A DNA stretch of 64,000 nt from Nymphaea colorata (lineage: Eukaryota > Streptophyta > Magnoliopsida > Nymphaeales > Nymphaeaceae), in the NCBI RefSeq assembly GCF_008831285.2, contig NC_045147.1, forward strand, positions 9,394,334-9,458,333, read 5' to 3'. Shown one piece after another: positions 1-12,975 of the stretch. Position 1 is the stretch's first letter. Every line of letters starts with the position of its first letter. The notes beneath the pieces were generated by a model that ran no database searches, was not told where the DNA came from, and saw nothing but the letters and a program-made list of their open reading frames with translations. Position numbers and translations under genes: made by a program.

Positions 1-3000
1 TCAAATCAACATTTTGATTTTCAATTTGAGCACATTGATGGATTCAACATCACTTGAAGAGAGTATTAGTGAGTCTATTTCTCATAAACAAGGTGAAAAT
101 CAATATTTTTCATTTTGTCTTTTATATTTTTAATTTACAGTTTGGTCAATTTTGAAAATTTTAATTTTCCAAGGGCCAATCAAGTCATTTTTTCATAAAA
201 TTTTGCGTGAGCACATTCTTTCACATTATCTATGATCCTACATGGTATAATACCTAACCTAGCTCACATAACATGTTTTTTTCACTAGGGGAAAAATCAT
301 CATTTAGCCAAATATACATTATTTTCATATTTTTGTAAGTTAGGAACCACATAAACCTAACTTAAATATTTGATGGATCAAGACTGAGCCCAGTATGGCT
401 CACGCAGAGCCTAAACCCAGCTTGGAGGAGTTAGCCAGCTCAGTTTGAGCTAAAATTGAACCTAGTTGACCTAAGCCTGGTTTGGACCTACGTCCAAACT
501 AGCCCGGACCTAGAACAAGTGTAGGTCAGCATCCTAACATTGAGCATGAACCCATTAGAGACCAGGCCGAGCCTAGGTCTTACACATGAATCTTAGATTG
601 TGAATTTAGACTCTAAATCTGCAATCTATATCTATAATATGAATTGTTTCCGATATGAATCTCATATCTGATATCCAAAATCTTTTTCTTGATCCAAAGC
701 AAGATCTAAACTTCTGATCTAAATTCAAGATCCAAATCCATTCTTGGAATTTAGATCAGAACTAGATTAAGCATCAGATCATTGATTAGAAGTCCTGATC
801 TGGTCCACCTTCAACAAGTTAATCCTAGCTGTCCACTTTAGGGTTGACTAGAGATTTTCATATTTTTTAAAAATCCAACCCTAGAAGTGCCGCCCCCACT
901 CCTATTTTCTTACTATTAAGCTAAAAATCAAAATTATCTAATACAATGTGGGCCTTTGATCCGATTTCTAAGCAAATCTCAACCGTTGATTTGTCTCACA
1001 CCTCATCAATGCTTGTTTTCATTTTCTAAATTTAATTGGTTAGAATTGGCTGAAAATCATCCAAAATCATTATAGGGGCTGGGGGTCGTGCAATCCCTAT
1101 TCCCTTTCTTTGACATGCTTTTCTAAGGTAATTGCTTTCATCTATCTCTTGTTTTACTTAGTTAATTTCTTGTTCTTTTAGTAACTTAGATTCTCCTTCT
1201 TTGACGTGTTTATCTAATGTTTTCCAAGGCTTCCCAAGGGGTGAGGACGTGGACTAACAAGGGAGAAAGAAGAAATAAGATGGAAAATGAAGGAAGAAGA
1301 AAAAGACACGTTTTCCTCTCTCTCTCTCTCTCTCCCCCTCTTTCTTTTCTTGTATGGATTTCACATGGGCATCATCCCTCTCTTTCATATTCTTTTGCTA
1401 TGTACATGCACATGCAAGTAGGTCTTCATTTCCATACATACGTATTTTCTTTGCTTGATTAATTTGTGTTTAGTTTGATTTATGTATTTAGATGCTATTT
1501 TATTTCTTCGCTTTTAGTTCAAATGTGATTAGTTGATTGATTCATGTGGTTAATCTTATCATATTTGGGGATTTTTAATAACCTCTCAGTCCAAAGGTCC
1601 AAATTGAGTTTTGTAAAAGCTAGGAGTTTGCTATAGGTGTGTAGTTCTTTCACCTAAAATTTCGTGTGATTTATGTTGGTTTGACCCTTAATTCAACGTT
1701 TTGATCAGATATAATTTTTCCAACTTTCTGCAGAATTTTGTAGAAAATAGTATTTCTACTCAACTTTGCGCATGCATTACATTTTGTGTGGTTACTTTTT
1801 TTTATTATTCCTAGTTCATTACTTTCTTTGTGTCAAGAGTCTATCTCCAAATTTTTAGCCGAAACAAAGTTTTCTATCCCTTTCAAATGAAATCACAAAG
1901 TCAGGTCCTTGAACAGTTCATCACATAAAAGATGATTTTAGTGACTTTGCCACTTTTTCATTTTAATATTGGAAGTTCTTTTTCAGATGTAAAAGTTGTT
2001 GTAGATTTTTTAGTATATAGAGAACTTACAGAATAAATTTCAGATGAAGATGGGTTTTTTAAACCTACTTCACATATCTTTGAAGTTCGTGCAGAAATTG
2101 TTATAATAACTTGGTATTTTCTACAAAATTTTTGCTTTTCAAGTTTTCGACATCAACTTATTAAATGCATAATTCTCTGGTTTGTAGGTCGTTTCTTGTG
2201 ATTTCAAGTTATGAAGATTCTTTGATATATGAAGAAACTACAGATAAAATTTTACATTAATCCAAAAAAATTTGATATGTTTTTCACATTGGCAAAGTTG
2301 TGATATGAACTATTTTCTATTTTTCTATTTTCTGATTTTTACAGAGAACTGTTTAATTTCTGAGTCCATATCCCTTTGTCATTAAAAGCTTTTTCAAAAA
2401 TTTTAAATGTGGTAGGAATCTTGATATGCAGAGAGTAAGTATATCAAGTTTCATAACCATTAGATATCATTACATTAACGACCATTCGTGCAACATGAGT
2501 TATTAAACTATTTATTATTTTCTAGTGTTTGATCACGTTTGCTTAGTTTGCTTAGTTTTGTTTTCAATAATGTGGATGATCATGTGTATTCATGTAGCTT
2601 GCTTTCATAATGCATTCATTGATTTCAAAATGCACATAGATTTAGGTTTCATATTAATCAAGTTAAGGTCATCAACTATATACATGCGGCAATATCCCAT
2701 ATGTATACTTGACTTAAGTTGATTATATGAAAATACAGATTTCAGAATCATAGTTTTCAAATGCACAGTTTCAAGCTAGCCTATTTCAAACATGTTTTCA
2801 TGAAATCTAGATTCATTCAATGTTGAGATCCAACCTTTAGTATTAAACCAACCTGAAACCATAGTTTTCTCTCAATATTTTAACCAAGACCTGATATTGA
2901 GAGCACAATTATGTACCTAATTTTGAACCTTAGTGAGGATGAATCTATACTCAAGTTAGGGCAGAGCCAAACCTCAGTCAAATTAGACTCAAACCCTAGC

Positions 3001-3953
3001 CAAGTTTGACCCAAACTCTAATATGGCTAGACATATGAATCTTGGAGGAATTGGATCCAAATATCAATGAATTGGATTTAGATATTGAATTTGAGATCAA
3101 GTATGAGATCGGATTTGGTTACAACTTGGATCAAAGGAATCATATTATTGAACTCAGATTTTGTAAGAATTGGATTCTAGATTTGAATTCCATATCAACC
3201 TTTTGGATTTGGATTTCATGACAATTTGGATGAAGATTTGAATTTTTTATTTTAGGCTATAGAATCTAAACCCTGAAGTTGGATCATGATACCTCATTTT
3301 GGACTCAGATAGTGAATTTGGATTAAAGAATCATTTTTAAATTAAATAAACCCTGAGTTAGGTTTTGAACCTAAAACTCTATTACATAACCCTAAATCTA
3401 AACCCTATGTCTATATCAAATACTGAATGTTTCGATCATTCTTAGTCAATATTCGGATTTGAATTTTGAATCAAGATATTCATATGTTCATGTCCCAAAC
3501 TAAGAAATTAGATATTGGTTGTGTAATAAATCTAGTTTTGCATGCATTGATATTAGATGCAAGAATTAACTCTTGTGTGGATCTACGATGATATAGATCA
3601 CAAGCTATGTGACTTGATTCCAGAATTTATAGTTCATGCTCTCTAATGTTTGATGATGCACTTAGATTTCTAAAATTCTTCTATTTCAAAGTTTAGGACC
3701 CTTTTTGCATTTCGGTTTGACGACAATCATATTTTGGAACCTTAAACACTTGATCTAGTCCTTGATTTGATTACCCCTTTTAAAGGTTGCAAGAACGGTC
3801 AAATATCGTATTGATGAGTCGATTCCTATCTCTTGTAGACTCTCGCAATAAGAATACAAAGGCGAGTAAATATTTTGATCATGTTTTTTACATCCCATAT
3901 GAATGGTCATGACGTGCAAGATTGTGAAATTTTGCATGGTCAACACTCCTCTA
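1..3953 (+). repeat. Long LTR-like repeat, copy A (left end outside window)
   Basis: This non-coding repeat aligns by eye, in the same orientation, with 49.7-53.3 kb (copy B). The matching blocks are about 1-1010 with 49.7-50.70 kb, 2140-2515 with 50.74-51.11 kb, and 2530-3953 with 51.89-53.31 kb. Homology stops abruptly in both copies after CATGGTCAACA, which fits an LTR 3' end (..CA). A conserved module reading CTTTTAAAGG then GAACGGT lies near that end (3776-3800). Copy A alone carries about 1.1 kb (1010-2140) with a TC tract at 1316-1335, which may be the promoter/leader part. The divergence is large, so the copy is old. It is probably a Gypsy-type LTR, but no coding domain proves the lineage. 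Confidence 0.55.
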
Positions 3954-4819
3954 TCTGTTCTCTTCATTTTGTTTGACATTTGTATTATGCTCTTTTCAAT
4001 TTGTCTGCTCTATCTAGTGTTTGTGTACTTTATAGTCAGTTTTGTTCATTTTGTCCAAGTTTGATAACCAAAATACTATGTTTTTTAATTTGTTATTCTA
4101 CCCATTATTTTTAGAAACATCATATAAATCATGTTAACATGTCAAATCTATTTTCATATATCCCATACAAAACTTATGTCAAAAAGTGAAATCATGAATA
4201 TGTTATATCATCACCTATAAAATTTATAACAAGAACATGTTATATCCAAATCAATACGTTTGATAGTAAGATCTTCAATACATGAAACTCTCACATGGTA
4301 GAATCAATTCTTTCATATAGACTCATGTAACTAAAACATCATTAGTGTTAAATGTTCAAACAAATACATAGTCAATAGTATCAAATGAAACCACAAAATG
4401 TCAAAATACAAACAATTTAAAATGTTGAACTATTTGATGCCATATGTTAGAATACATTGACACCAAAATTAATACAAGGGTTTAATAAGATTAAACCTAC
4501 TGTAATAAAAAAAAAAAATTTGACAACTTGCTAGCCACATACTATACATTCTTCTGGTATTCCCCTCAAAAACCATGTAATACTTGGGATAAGACATCAC
4601 CATTTGGTTCCTATATTTCAGAAATTAAAAGGACAAACAAATAAATTACCAAAATAAAGTATTAAAATAGTCAAGTATAACTACATATAGCATAATGAGC
4701 ATATCAAACAATAGATATCTTACTTATAACATAATCATTTCACATTGTTGAAGTAATTTACTCATGAAGTTCATTGCTATCACATGTTTGTGTTTATTTG
4801 TTCATCATCATTTATAATT
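3954..4819. other. AT-rich spacer, no gene seen
   Basis: No coding pattern or convincing repeat boundary was seen. A short A-run lies near 4508. Part of this may be the non-coding end of the Harbinger relic that follows, but I could not find its terminal inverted repeat. Confidence 0.4.
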
Positions 4820-5950
4820 TCACTTACTTCACTATATGTCATATCATCATGAGGAAACTGTTTAATGTTTAAATTGTGGTGGATAATAAAATTATAAAGA
4901 ACACATGCTGCTTATGCAATTTTGACTTGAGTGGATATTGGATAGGACACATTATTCTTCAAACTCAGAAACCTTGTCGTAAGCAAACATTCTGTCCACG
5001 ATGGTGCACAAAGATGAGTTTGTATAGTTGTACAATTCTTCTTTTGTCTCAATTTGCCTAAATCCTAAAACATTAAACTTTGATAGGTGGTACCAACATG
5101 TTCTATACATAGTTAATAAATCCAACAATGTTTAGGTATCTGGCATCAACAAGATAATATTTCTCTACTTTAGAATCAATAATATGTGTTTTGTTAGTTA
5201 GACAATTTCATTAATGATAGTAAATCTAAACTACTGATATATAGTTTTTACAATATAGAACTTCTAATGAATGAATATTATCTTCTAGTGCTGTACAATA
5301 CTCTTGCATTAGTTGCACTTCCCTCTCAATTAGCTAGTATATAGTGAAATTGCATATTGAATCATACCATTGCTAAAACGTTCTAAGATAAGAACCGTTC
5401 TCTATTTTCCCATTGATTTTGGCAATCTCTTCATATGTATACTGAAGTGTGTACCATCCTTTTCTCCCAAACAATCATGTTGATATGTAAGATGAGTTAA
5501 TAATGTAACCTTTTACCACAAATAAACTAATTGACTATGATGATTTATTGAATTAAAGTTGTTTACCTTAAAGTATAGAAATGAACGTGGATCTCCTCTA
5601 ACTTGGCTGGTGTATCGACATCTCTACATCACACGTGTTCATGTGCAAAAGGAGGACTGCTTTCAAAATTGAGTTGAAGTACTTACTAATGGTTTGTTAT
5701 GAGCATTGAAAATTATATTGGGTTTCGCTGATTTCGTCGATCATATCTCAAAGTAATGAAAAACATTACTACTAATTCTTCAATTATGATTTCTGATGCA
5801 TCCCAACAAACCCCTACTTTTGAAGATATTGCTATGTTTGTTGATCCACCCTTAATAGATTTCAACAATTTCTTGGATATCTATGCATGTAGTCATACAC
5901 AAATTAGGTACTTGCTAATATATTAGTATACACTAGATTCTAGTAGGCGT
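4820..5950 (-). pseudogene. PIF/Harbinger transposase (HARBI1-like DDE nuclease), decayed
   Basis: Minus-strand translation gives three blocks in the order expected for plant Harbinger transposases, separated by stops and frameshifts. First, near 5850-5600, is the N-terminal helix-turn-helix-like stretch that normally reads like 'RFxRSGET..FxxVLxAVLxL' and is recognisable here only as a degraded form. Second, near 5200-5090, is KYYLVDA, equal to the family's KYYLVDSGY motif around a catalytic Asp. Third, near 5060-4850, is the C-terminal region, normally 'RxxxERxFGxxKxRFxxLR' and here ending in LRIMCP. With several stops in every block it cannot encode an enzyme. The family cuts and pastes DNA with a 3-bp target duplication, but no TIR or TSD was located. 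Confidence 0.65.
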
Positions 5951-6429
5951 ACATTGAGTTTTTAAGTATTTCGTCATCAACCACATAATAAGAAAAAATA
6001 TAACTGCGGATATTTGATCCATTTTGATAATAAATACGTAAATTCATAAGAATAAATCATACTTAATTGCAAACAATTGTCAAATGCAGAACAATTGCAA
6101 GTGTGAATTCATAACAACTTAAAATATATTGCAAATTAAAAGTAATTTAAAACATAATAAATACGCTATTATAAGCAATTACAACATATAACAGATTATA
6201 AATAACTACATACATAATAATAATGCACAACCACAAACACCCACAGACATCATCTATCATTAGCTGATCTACATATATGACCAACTAACCTGCAACTCAT
6301 GTGGCATCATAAGAAAGATATTTGCTTTATCAAAATTAGAAAGTAAATCAACTGATCTGAAACAAAATGATTATCTATTTCTCCTCTTGCATACACATCT
6401 CTTAAAATTGTTCCATGCTTCTGTAAGAC

Positions 6430-7040
6430 AGCTATGGGTTGAATTTGTATAAGTTGGCAGATAATTTACCAATGGTTGCAAAAGTATTGTCATTCATGAT
6501 TGCCGAGGTTCTCGCTCTTTTGTTTCTCCTCATGCTATTAGAGGTTTCTCACCGAGTAGGAGCATGGCCATCCATTGGTGAACTAGGTAACTATAAATCA
6601 TTTTCATCTTATTTGTTCACATTTATCTATGCATCAATAATGACCCCATCTATCCACTTCTACTGTCGCCCAAGGTAGTGGAAGTTCCTTAAAATTCAAT
6701 TGCATGCTCATAATACTTTCATGTTGATGGCAATTTATATTTCATTTTATTTGGGTACCCACATGCTTTTATATGCTTGTGTCATTTTTTTTAACTAGGT
6801 CCCACTCAAAACCCAAAATATTAAACATTTCTTCCATCACTTGCAAGTCAGGTTTTGCTCTTTTAAGCTTGTACCAAATTTTCTCTAATGTGAACTGTGG
6901 CCCATACGTTTCAATCAATTTTCATTCAACCTCATTCATAACTATTGCTTTTAAACCACTAATGTCCTCTTCTAGCTTGCTCTAACATCATGCCAAATAG
7001 AAACTGCACTTGATCTTTATCCCACTATAGTTTGTCATGT
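6430..7040 (-). pseudogene. Myb/SANT-like protein of a PIF/Harbinger element, decayed
   Basis: Minus-strand translation starting near 7030 gives a frame with FLFGMMLEQARRGH, then degraded text, then ENLVQA and LKRAKPDL followed by FNILGFEWD. This matches the plant Myb/SANT-like DNA-binding domain, usually 'LMLEQVRRGN...F...W......F......QLKNRWxxLK......GFxWD'. Farther along, near 6590-6440, is a basic RRNKRART stretch, as found in the tail of such proteins. Stops and frameshifts interrupt the frame. Its place next to the transposase relic on the same strand makes it the element's second protein, which in the family binds the ends and assists transposition. Confidence 0.55.
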
Positions 7041-9680
7041 TAACTACTCATCTAATTTTAACAATTAGAATTAAAAGAAGTTCAAGCAACTTAGTTATAT
7101 GATATAAGATTAAAAAATTGACCTGTCATGCGAATGAACAAGCATACAACAACAATAAAACAAGCCAAAGCTATGTATACAAACATTAAAAACACATCCA
7201 CTATTGTACAAGCTTAAATCATTTGACAGCCTTTACTATGGGTAGAAGACATATATGGTATCAGGCTTGACACTAGTTCTAATTATTAAGTTTAGTTAGA
7301 AAAGAACTTATAATAACGTAATGAGCAAGAAACCAAAAAATGTCATCAACAAATATGATAGATGATCAGATGGCCACTACTTCAGCCCCTAATCTAGTAT
7401 AGGTTTGCTTAAACTCACCTTGTCAATCAATAAAAAGAAAACTATTCTTACAAATAATGAATTAAGCTGCAATAGACAATGAAAAATTCAATACCTTGGA
7501 TTAAAGTAATTGGTTGGGACCTCAAATACCTGCTTGTAAGATCCATCCAGGAGATCAACATTAGAACAAAATTAACATAGGAAAAACTTTGTTATAACGA
7601 CAGTTGATTAGGACAAATGCATAATAACAATAACTAGTGATTTAACTAATTGTCACCATGAGTGGATATTCTATACAAAGGCAAAATTTAGTTCCTGGCC
7701 TAATCAGGTTTTCCACACCCCTGAAGGCATACTTTTAACAACTTGTTAAGGATGAACATGACTTAAGAGCACAAGAGAAACAAACCTTTAAGCATAACTG
7801 ATATTAAATGCAAAAAGAGAAAGCTTTGCTTCATTAACTATATTTTTGAGCCTTTTTCTCTAGGAAAAAACTAATAATATACTTCCATGTCATAATCAGA
7901 AAGATTTTACTACAACCACTACCAGAGAACATACAAGTTAGGATGTTCACCAATTTATTTTCTCTGGGTTTTGTAATCAAGGTTGAAGGTGGCCTTTAGT
8001 GGATAAGGAAATTGTTTCATGTTAAACTACTATGTGGCATGTTTCAAGTAAAGATTGCCTCACTATATGTATGTACACATATGTATACACACACACACGC
8101 ACGCATGCACACACAACACACACACACACACACACACTTTTCTTCATCAATTTAATTGTGAAATCAAAGACAAGGTGCATAAGACACGAGAGAATATAAA
8201 ATTCACAAAAATTAGAATATCTAAACTGGAGTTTAGTTTCTGCAAATTTTAAATTGAGTAAATTATTTGATGGTGTCAACTGTGTGAGCCAAATCTATAT
8301 TATTAAATATGTACAAATGTATACTATAATGTTTTTAATCCAAAAAATAATCAAAATAAAGTAGGAATCTTTATGGGCAAGAAAGATAATTTGAAATAAA
8401 TGAAAGGTTAATTCTTTGCTGAAATTAATAAAATTTTGAACTACTATTAAAGGTTGTTTGACTAAGCTAATACTACTAATTAGATGATATGCAAACAAGA
8501 AACGTGTAAAGTAGCAATTCATAATGACAAAATAAGTATTTACTACATTATGACATTTTTTGATGAATTATTACTATTTACCATAATATAAATATACAGA
8601 TTAAATGATTGAGAGCTACACACACACTTATGTTTTTCAAACTCTATGTATACTATTTTTTTTAGTTTAATTATTGTGAATTGGGACGCAATGATTTGGT
8701 TATGCTTTTGAGGTTTTCCTTTTCTTGCCCTACTAAGTTTGTCCAGGATTTGAAATTCTCTTGTTTTTAGCTGATCATTTCCAACTGTTCTAAGACCTAC
8801 TTATTATCAGAATATCATATTCACCATACCATTAAATAGAATAGTGGAGGTGAGTTCACTTTTTATGAAGCTAGTCATATCCGAAAAGGATACCATCTTC
8901 AAATTCAAGTGCAAGAATATTGATGAAATCATCTTGTTCAGATTTGATGATATTTGTGGTGTGGTTTGTAGTGTGAATCAAACTGCACCACTAATGTAAT
9001 GTACACAGATTATTATATGGACATCATGTAGCATTTTGCATTTAAAACACAAGCTAAAATTGGCAACTTCAAAGATCAATGGAGGAAAATGTAGCCACAT
9101 CTCGAACTGCAAATGGTAAATAGTAATGTGGTATGAACCGAATTCATGAGGGTGCTGAAGTGAAGACACCGGATCAAGTACTTGCAATGCCGTCATTCTG
9201 CTATCTTAGCTTTCTCTTGGTGTTCTCCTCATAAGCCATGGTAGTTAGGCTTCCCAAGCATTTTCTTGGTAGAGGACAAGCCCATTATTAAGTATCGGAA
9301 ATGGGAACTTAATTTCTGCATTGAGAAGAATATAACAACACACTATAGCGCACTAATCACTAGTTAGATGGACTAAATAGAGCCTGTACTGAACTTTTCA
9401 AATTATATAAATGATATATCGATTATAACCAAATGTTGCTATGCTAAGAAGCTTGTTGTAGGTAAGCGCTAATCATCATGAAAGTGGCATCTGTTTGTTT
9501 TTGTAGGAAAAAATCAAAGAGTATGGACAAAATATTTTCTTAGCAGGACAGAAGTAAGGTTGTTTCTAGAGAAAGTGAAAGTGTTGGTGAAGACGATGGA
9601 GGAACTGGCCAAGAATGGATTTGAGAATTAAAAGTTAAAAAAGCATTACATTCCCCTCGCAAGGCCTCTGTTAATATCTC
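7041..9680. other. Gene-free AT-rich interval
   Basis: I saw no protein family match, RNA gene or long repeat here. ORFs in the interval are short, AT-driven and lack codon structure. The only clear feature is the AC microsatellite near 8.1 kb. Confidence 0.45.
8086..8137. repeat. Interrupted (AC)n microsatellite
   Basis: A run of about 50 bases of AC dinucleotides is interrupted by CGCACGCATG and one AA. Short ORFs on both strands here (Thr/His-rich or Cys/Val-rich) come only from the repeat. Confidence 0.9.
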
Positions 9681-9820
9681 TATCACAGTCACCATTACAC
9701 ATTCAAATTCTTCATTGTTTGTCGCTTTTTCCTTCTTCAGTCTATTTCCCTATCACAGTCACCATTACACATTCAAAATCTTCATTGTTTGTCGCTTTTT
9801 CCTTCTTCAGTCTATTTCCC
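9681..9820. repeat. 70-bp tandem duplication
   Basis: Two adjacent 70-bp units start TATCACAGTCACC at 9681 and 9751 and differ at about one base. Near-identity means the duplication is recent compared with the surrounding decayed repeats. Confidence 0.9.
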
Positions 9821-10527
9821 CAAGTCCCTACACTTCACTAAAAAATTGTCTTCCACTTACTCTAAAAAACACATTCCTTTGTAATTCGATAGAAGCGTAA
9901 ACACTTCAACGATAGACCTAGAACTTGGCAAGTCAAAGCGTCCATCAAGCCCTAAGCATCTACATTATATGATGAAAAGGAATACACTGCTGGCCACACT
10001 TTTCTTAAACGTCGGCAGTCTCTACCGACTTCAGCGGCCACTAAGACATAAAAAACCAACTCCCACTGATCAAAACACATTATACCGATCTTTTGTTTTT
10101 GAAAAAAAAAACAAGAGGAAGGCAATGCAGTCAGTAAAAAGAAGAAGATGAGGGTACAAAAAAGTAGAGAGATAGAGGATCAAACAATGGTCTTCAACAA
10201 AAAAACCCCAAGATCGATGAAAACAAAACGAGCTTCAGCAAAACCCTGGAAGTTGTTTGATTGCAAATCAGGGAGAGATACAGGGAGGAAACGAGGGAGA
10301 CAATGAAAGAAAGAGAGAAAGATGAGAATAGGATCTCAGCTGGAAAGAGTTCTTCACAACGACGATGGGTGAATAGAGTTCCTTGCAACGACAACATTTC
10401 GTTCCACACGTTCCATGGCCATCAAATGACCTCTAAATGTACTAAAACTACTTAACGAAACTATGAGAAAGTAGGATGTCTAACAATTACAGTATGATCA
10501 GAACATGCATCTACAGATATCGCTTGC
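9821..10527. other. Gene-free interval
   Basis: No recognisable gene was found. The purine-rich plus strand between 10120 and 10340 (GGGAGAGA, GAAAGAGAG) produces Arg/Glu-rich ORFs that look like composition effects. Confidence 0.4.
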
Positions 10528-10700
10528 ACTAGGCCTATTTGTGGCTTGGCTTGGTTCAGCTTGTTTAAACTCATCCTGTGAGCTTTGATGCAGCTCAGTT
10601 ATGGGCTGCTCACTTGGTGGCCATGACCTTAATTAAAACAAGCGTATGGCTTGATCCAGATTGGTTCATCTGAGTTAGCCAGTGCAAGAATAGCCATATA
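10528..10700. repeat. GGCTTGG/CAGCTT-type dispersed repeat
   Basis: The stretch from AGGCCTATTT onward has repeated short words (GGCTTGG, CAGCTT, AGCTTTG, CAGCTCAG). This composition is typical of small non-autonomous plant repeats. I did not find clear ends or a target duplication. Confidence 0.35.
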
Positions 10701-11159
10701 AAATGCTACTCCAAGGTGGTCAGTTCAATGGCATAAAGGTGAACAGTTCAAAACAAATGAAGGAGGAAAAGAGACTTTCGTAGTCTTCTTTAATATGAAA
10801 ATTTCCAATCTTTCCATGACAACTACCTGGTCATTTCGTTTCCGCTTAATTTTCTTGGCTAAAGTTCTTTTTTGGCTGAAGACAAAGAAAACTTTTTCCT
10901 TGTTCATCAATTGAACGTTTCATTTTTCATCTGAGAAAGTCATTCGGCAAATAGGTCCACAGGGTTCTGTCTTTCCTTAATATGCAACGATCCACTAACC
11001 ATAATACGTTTTCCAATTAGTAAAGACAACAAGACTTGGCAATAACGTAATTGCTGCTTTTAAAATTAATTCTATCTTTTTTTTTTTGTTTCTCTAGCTT
11101 TTTCATTAGGTTATCTAGATGTGTGTAGTTAGGTTTTGCATGCTCACAAGTTCTAACAA

Positions 11160-12010
11160 GTCTAAAACTTTTGAAGATTTCATGGACTTGGATTTAGATA
11201 TGGATCCATGGCTCAGATTTGGGACTGGTTCTAGATCAAAATCTGAGATTGAATATGAAATTTTTGATTTGGACCAGAATGTTGGATTTGGGTCTCGATT
11301 GGGGCAGAAATATGGAAATTTGATCTGGATTTAGATCCGGATCCATGCAAGGATCTGGTTTTGGATTTTGTATCTTAGATATAAATCAGATTTATGGTTC
11401 GGATTTGGACTAATTGGCTCCGAAATTGGGATTTGAATATAGGTTTAGACCTGGAACTCCATTTGGGATCTAGATCTGGATCTGGTTGTGGATCTTAGGC
11501 TAGGATTTTCCATCTAGGGCTCAATTGTGGATTTAGTTTTAAATCTCAGAACAGAATTCTGGGTCAGACCGGGTTTTGGATCTAGGACTCAATTTTGGAT
11601 CTCAGACAGGGATTTTTCGTATCTTAGATTTGATTTTGGATCTTGGATTGGGATCTTTGATCTATCTTTGGATTTTGGATCTGAGCGTTAGTTTTGAATC
11701 GTAGAGTCATTGGATAGTGATCAAGGGCTACACTCTGGATCTGAAAAGGGAATCTAGACGTTCTAGAGGCCTAAGAAATTGGGCTTTGGGTTTGTATTTG
11801 GCTCAAAGGAGGGGTCGGGCCAATATATGGGTCTCGATCCACAAAAACGGGGTTGGAATCATATCTGAGGATTGAATTCAGGTTAGAAATGGATCAGCAA
11901 ACAAAATCTGGATCTAAAATGCATCTGAGGTTAGCATTTAGATCAGAAAGTGGAACATGGGTTGATGTGGATAAGAAAATAATATTTGGATCCAGAATAA
12001 ATCCGAATAT
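11160..12010. repeat. Degenerate GGATCTGGATTTAGATC-type tract
   Basis: About 850 bases are dominated by diverged copies of a 6-12 base theme around GGATC, GATTTGG and CTAGATC. An Asp/Leu-rich ORF at 11119-11334 is a by-product. The same word family appears in the long LTR-like copies near 600-800, 3040-3310, 50350-50560 and 52430-52620. This tract may therefore be a broken piece of the same repeat class. Confidence 0.5.
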
Positions 12011-12679
12011 AAAATAAGGACATGCAATAGACAGAATTTGGTTTGGTGTCAAAAGTTTTAGTAATTTAAATTGAATTTGGCATTCTCGGGGCTGGAAATG
12101 CTAGAAAACCATTGGAAACCTTTTATAATTGAAAACTTAGGGCAAGGGTTTTTGGAAAATTCAAACAGCTCTTCAATGATGCATAGGAAAACTGTAAATC
12201 TTCATCTTCACTGATTCTAAATTCGAAACATCAGTAGAAGTGCACCTGTTACTGACACATAGTGGTACTCCATCGATGAAAGTTCCCTCTTTTTATAAAT
12301 GAAGAAGCCTATACAGGTAAGACCTGTGGTGGTGACAATTTCCAACAACTCAAAAATAATGTCACTAAAAGCAAATTCTTATCGACTTGGACCTCAAAAC
12401 GTCACTCACAATTCCATCCATTTACTTGTTTAGTTGAGGAATCCTATAGCGGCGAATTTCCACCGTATAGGTCTTTTGTTGGCATTTTTTGGACTCTAGT
12501 GGTATTTGTTGAGAAGGTCAGTAAAGTTCTGGATCTTTAGTGGTTTTGGTATTTTAAAACGTCGTGCATTAAAACTTTTACCTTTTTTAAAATGGGTGTA
12601 CTTTCCTTGTCTCCATACCCTCTATTTCTCCCTCCTCCTCTCCACCACACAGGTATGCCCCTTCCTATCTTCGAACCCC

Positions 12680-12682
<3 letters not shown>

Positions 12683-12710
<28 letters not shown>

Positions 12711-12711
12711 T
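12683..12711. repeat. (TC)n microsatellite
   Basis: A TC dinucleotide run. The Leu/Ser-rich ORFs across 12506-12959 come from this run and the following T-rich stretch. Confidence 0.85.
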
Positions 12712-12975
12712 TGCATTTCATATGGCCATTTTCACTTGTTTCCTCTTTTTTTCAGCATGTCGTACCTAAAGGACGTTGTTGGATGCCGCTTCAACTATGG
12801 ATTCTCTTATTTTTCTTGAGTTCTTACTTTTTTGTTTTTTCTCCATGTTTCTCATTTTTCCTATTTTTGTTCTATTTTCTCATTTTCTTGTTCTTGTTTT
12901 TTAACTTTATTTCCATTCAATGTTCCTTGTTTTTCTTTTTTGTTGTCCAAGTTGGTTGACAAGCAGACCCTCTAC

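Noticed and set aside
8022-8279. Cys/Val-rich and Thr/His-rich ORFs on opposite strands
   Set aside because: Both are translations of the AC/GT microsatellite.
11119-11334. Asp/Leu-rich 71-codon ORF
   Set aside because: It is produced by the GGATC-type degenerate repeat and has no conserved domain.
12506-12959. Three overlapping hydrophobic ORFs as small membrane proteins
   Set aside because: The TC microsatellite and T-rich stretch force Leu/Ser/Phe runs in every frame. No other evidence of coding was found.
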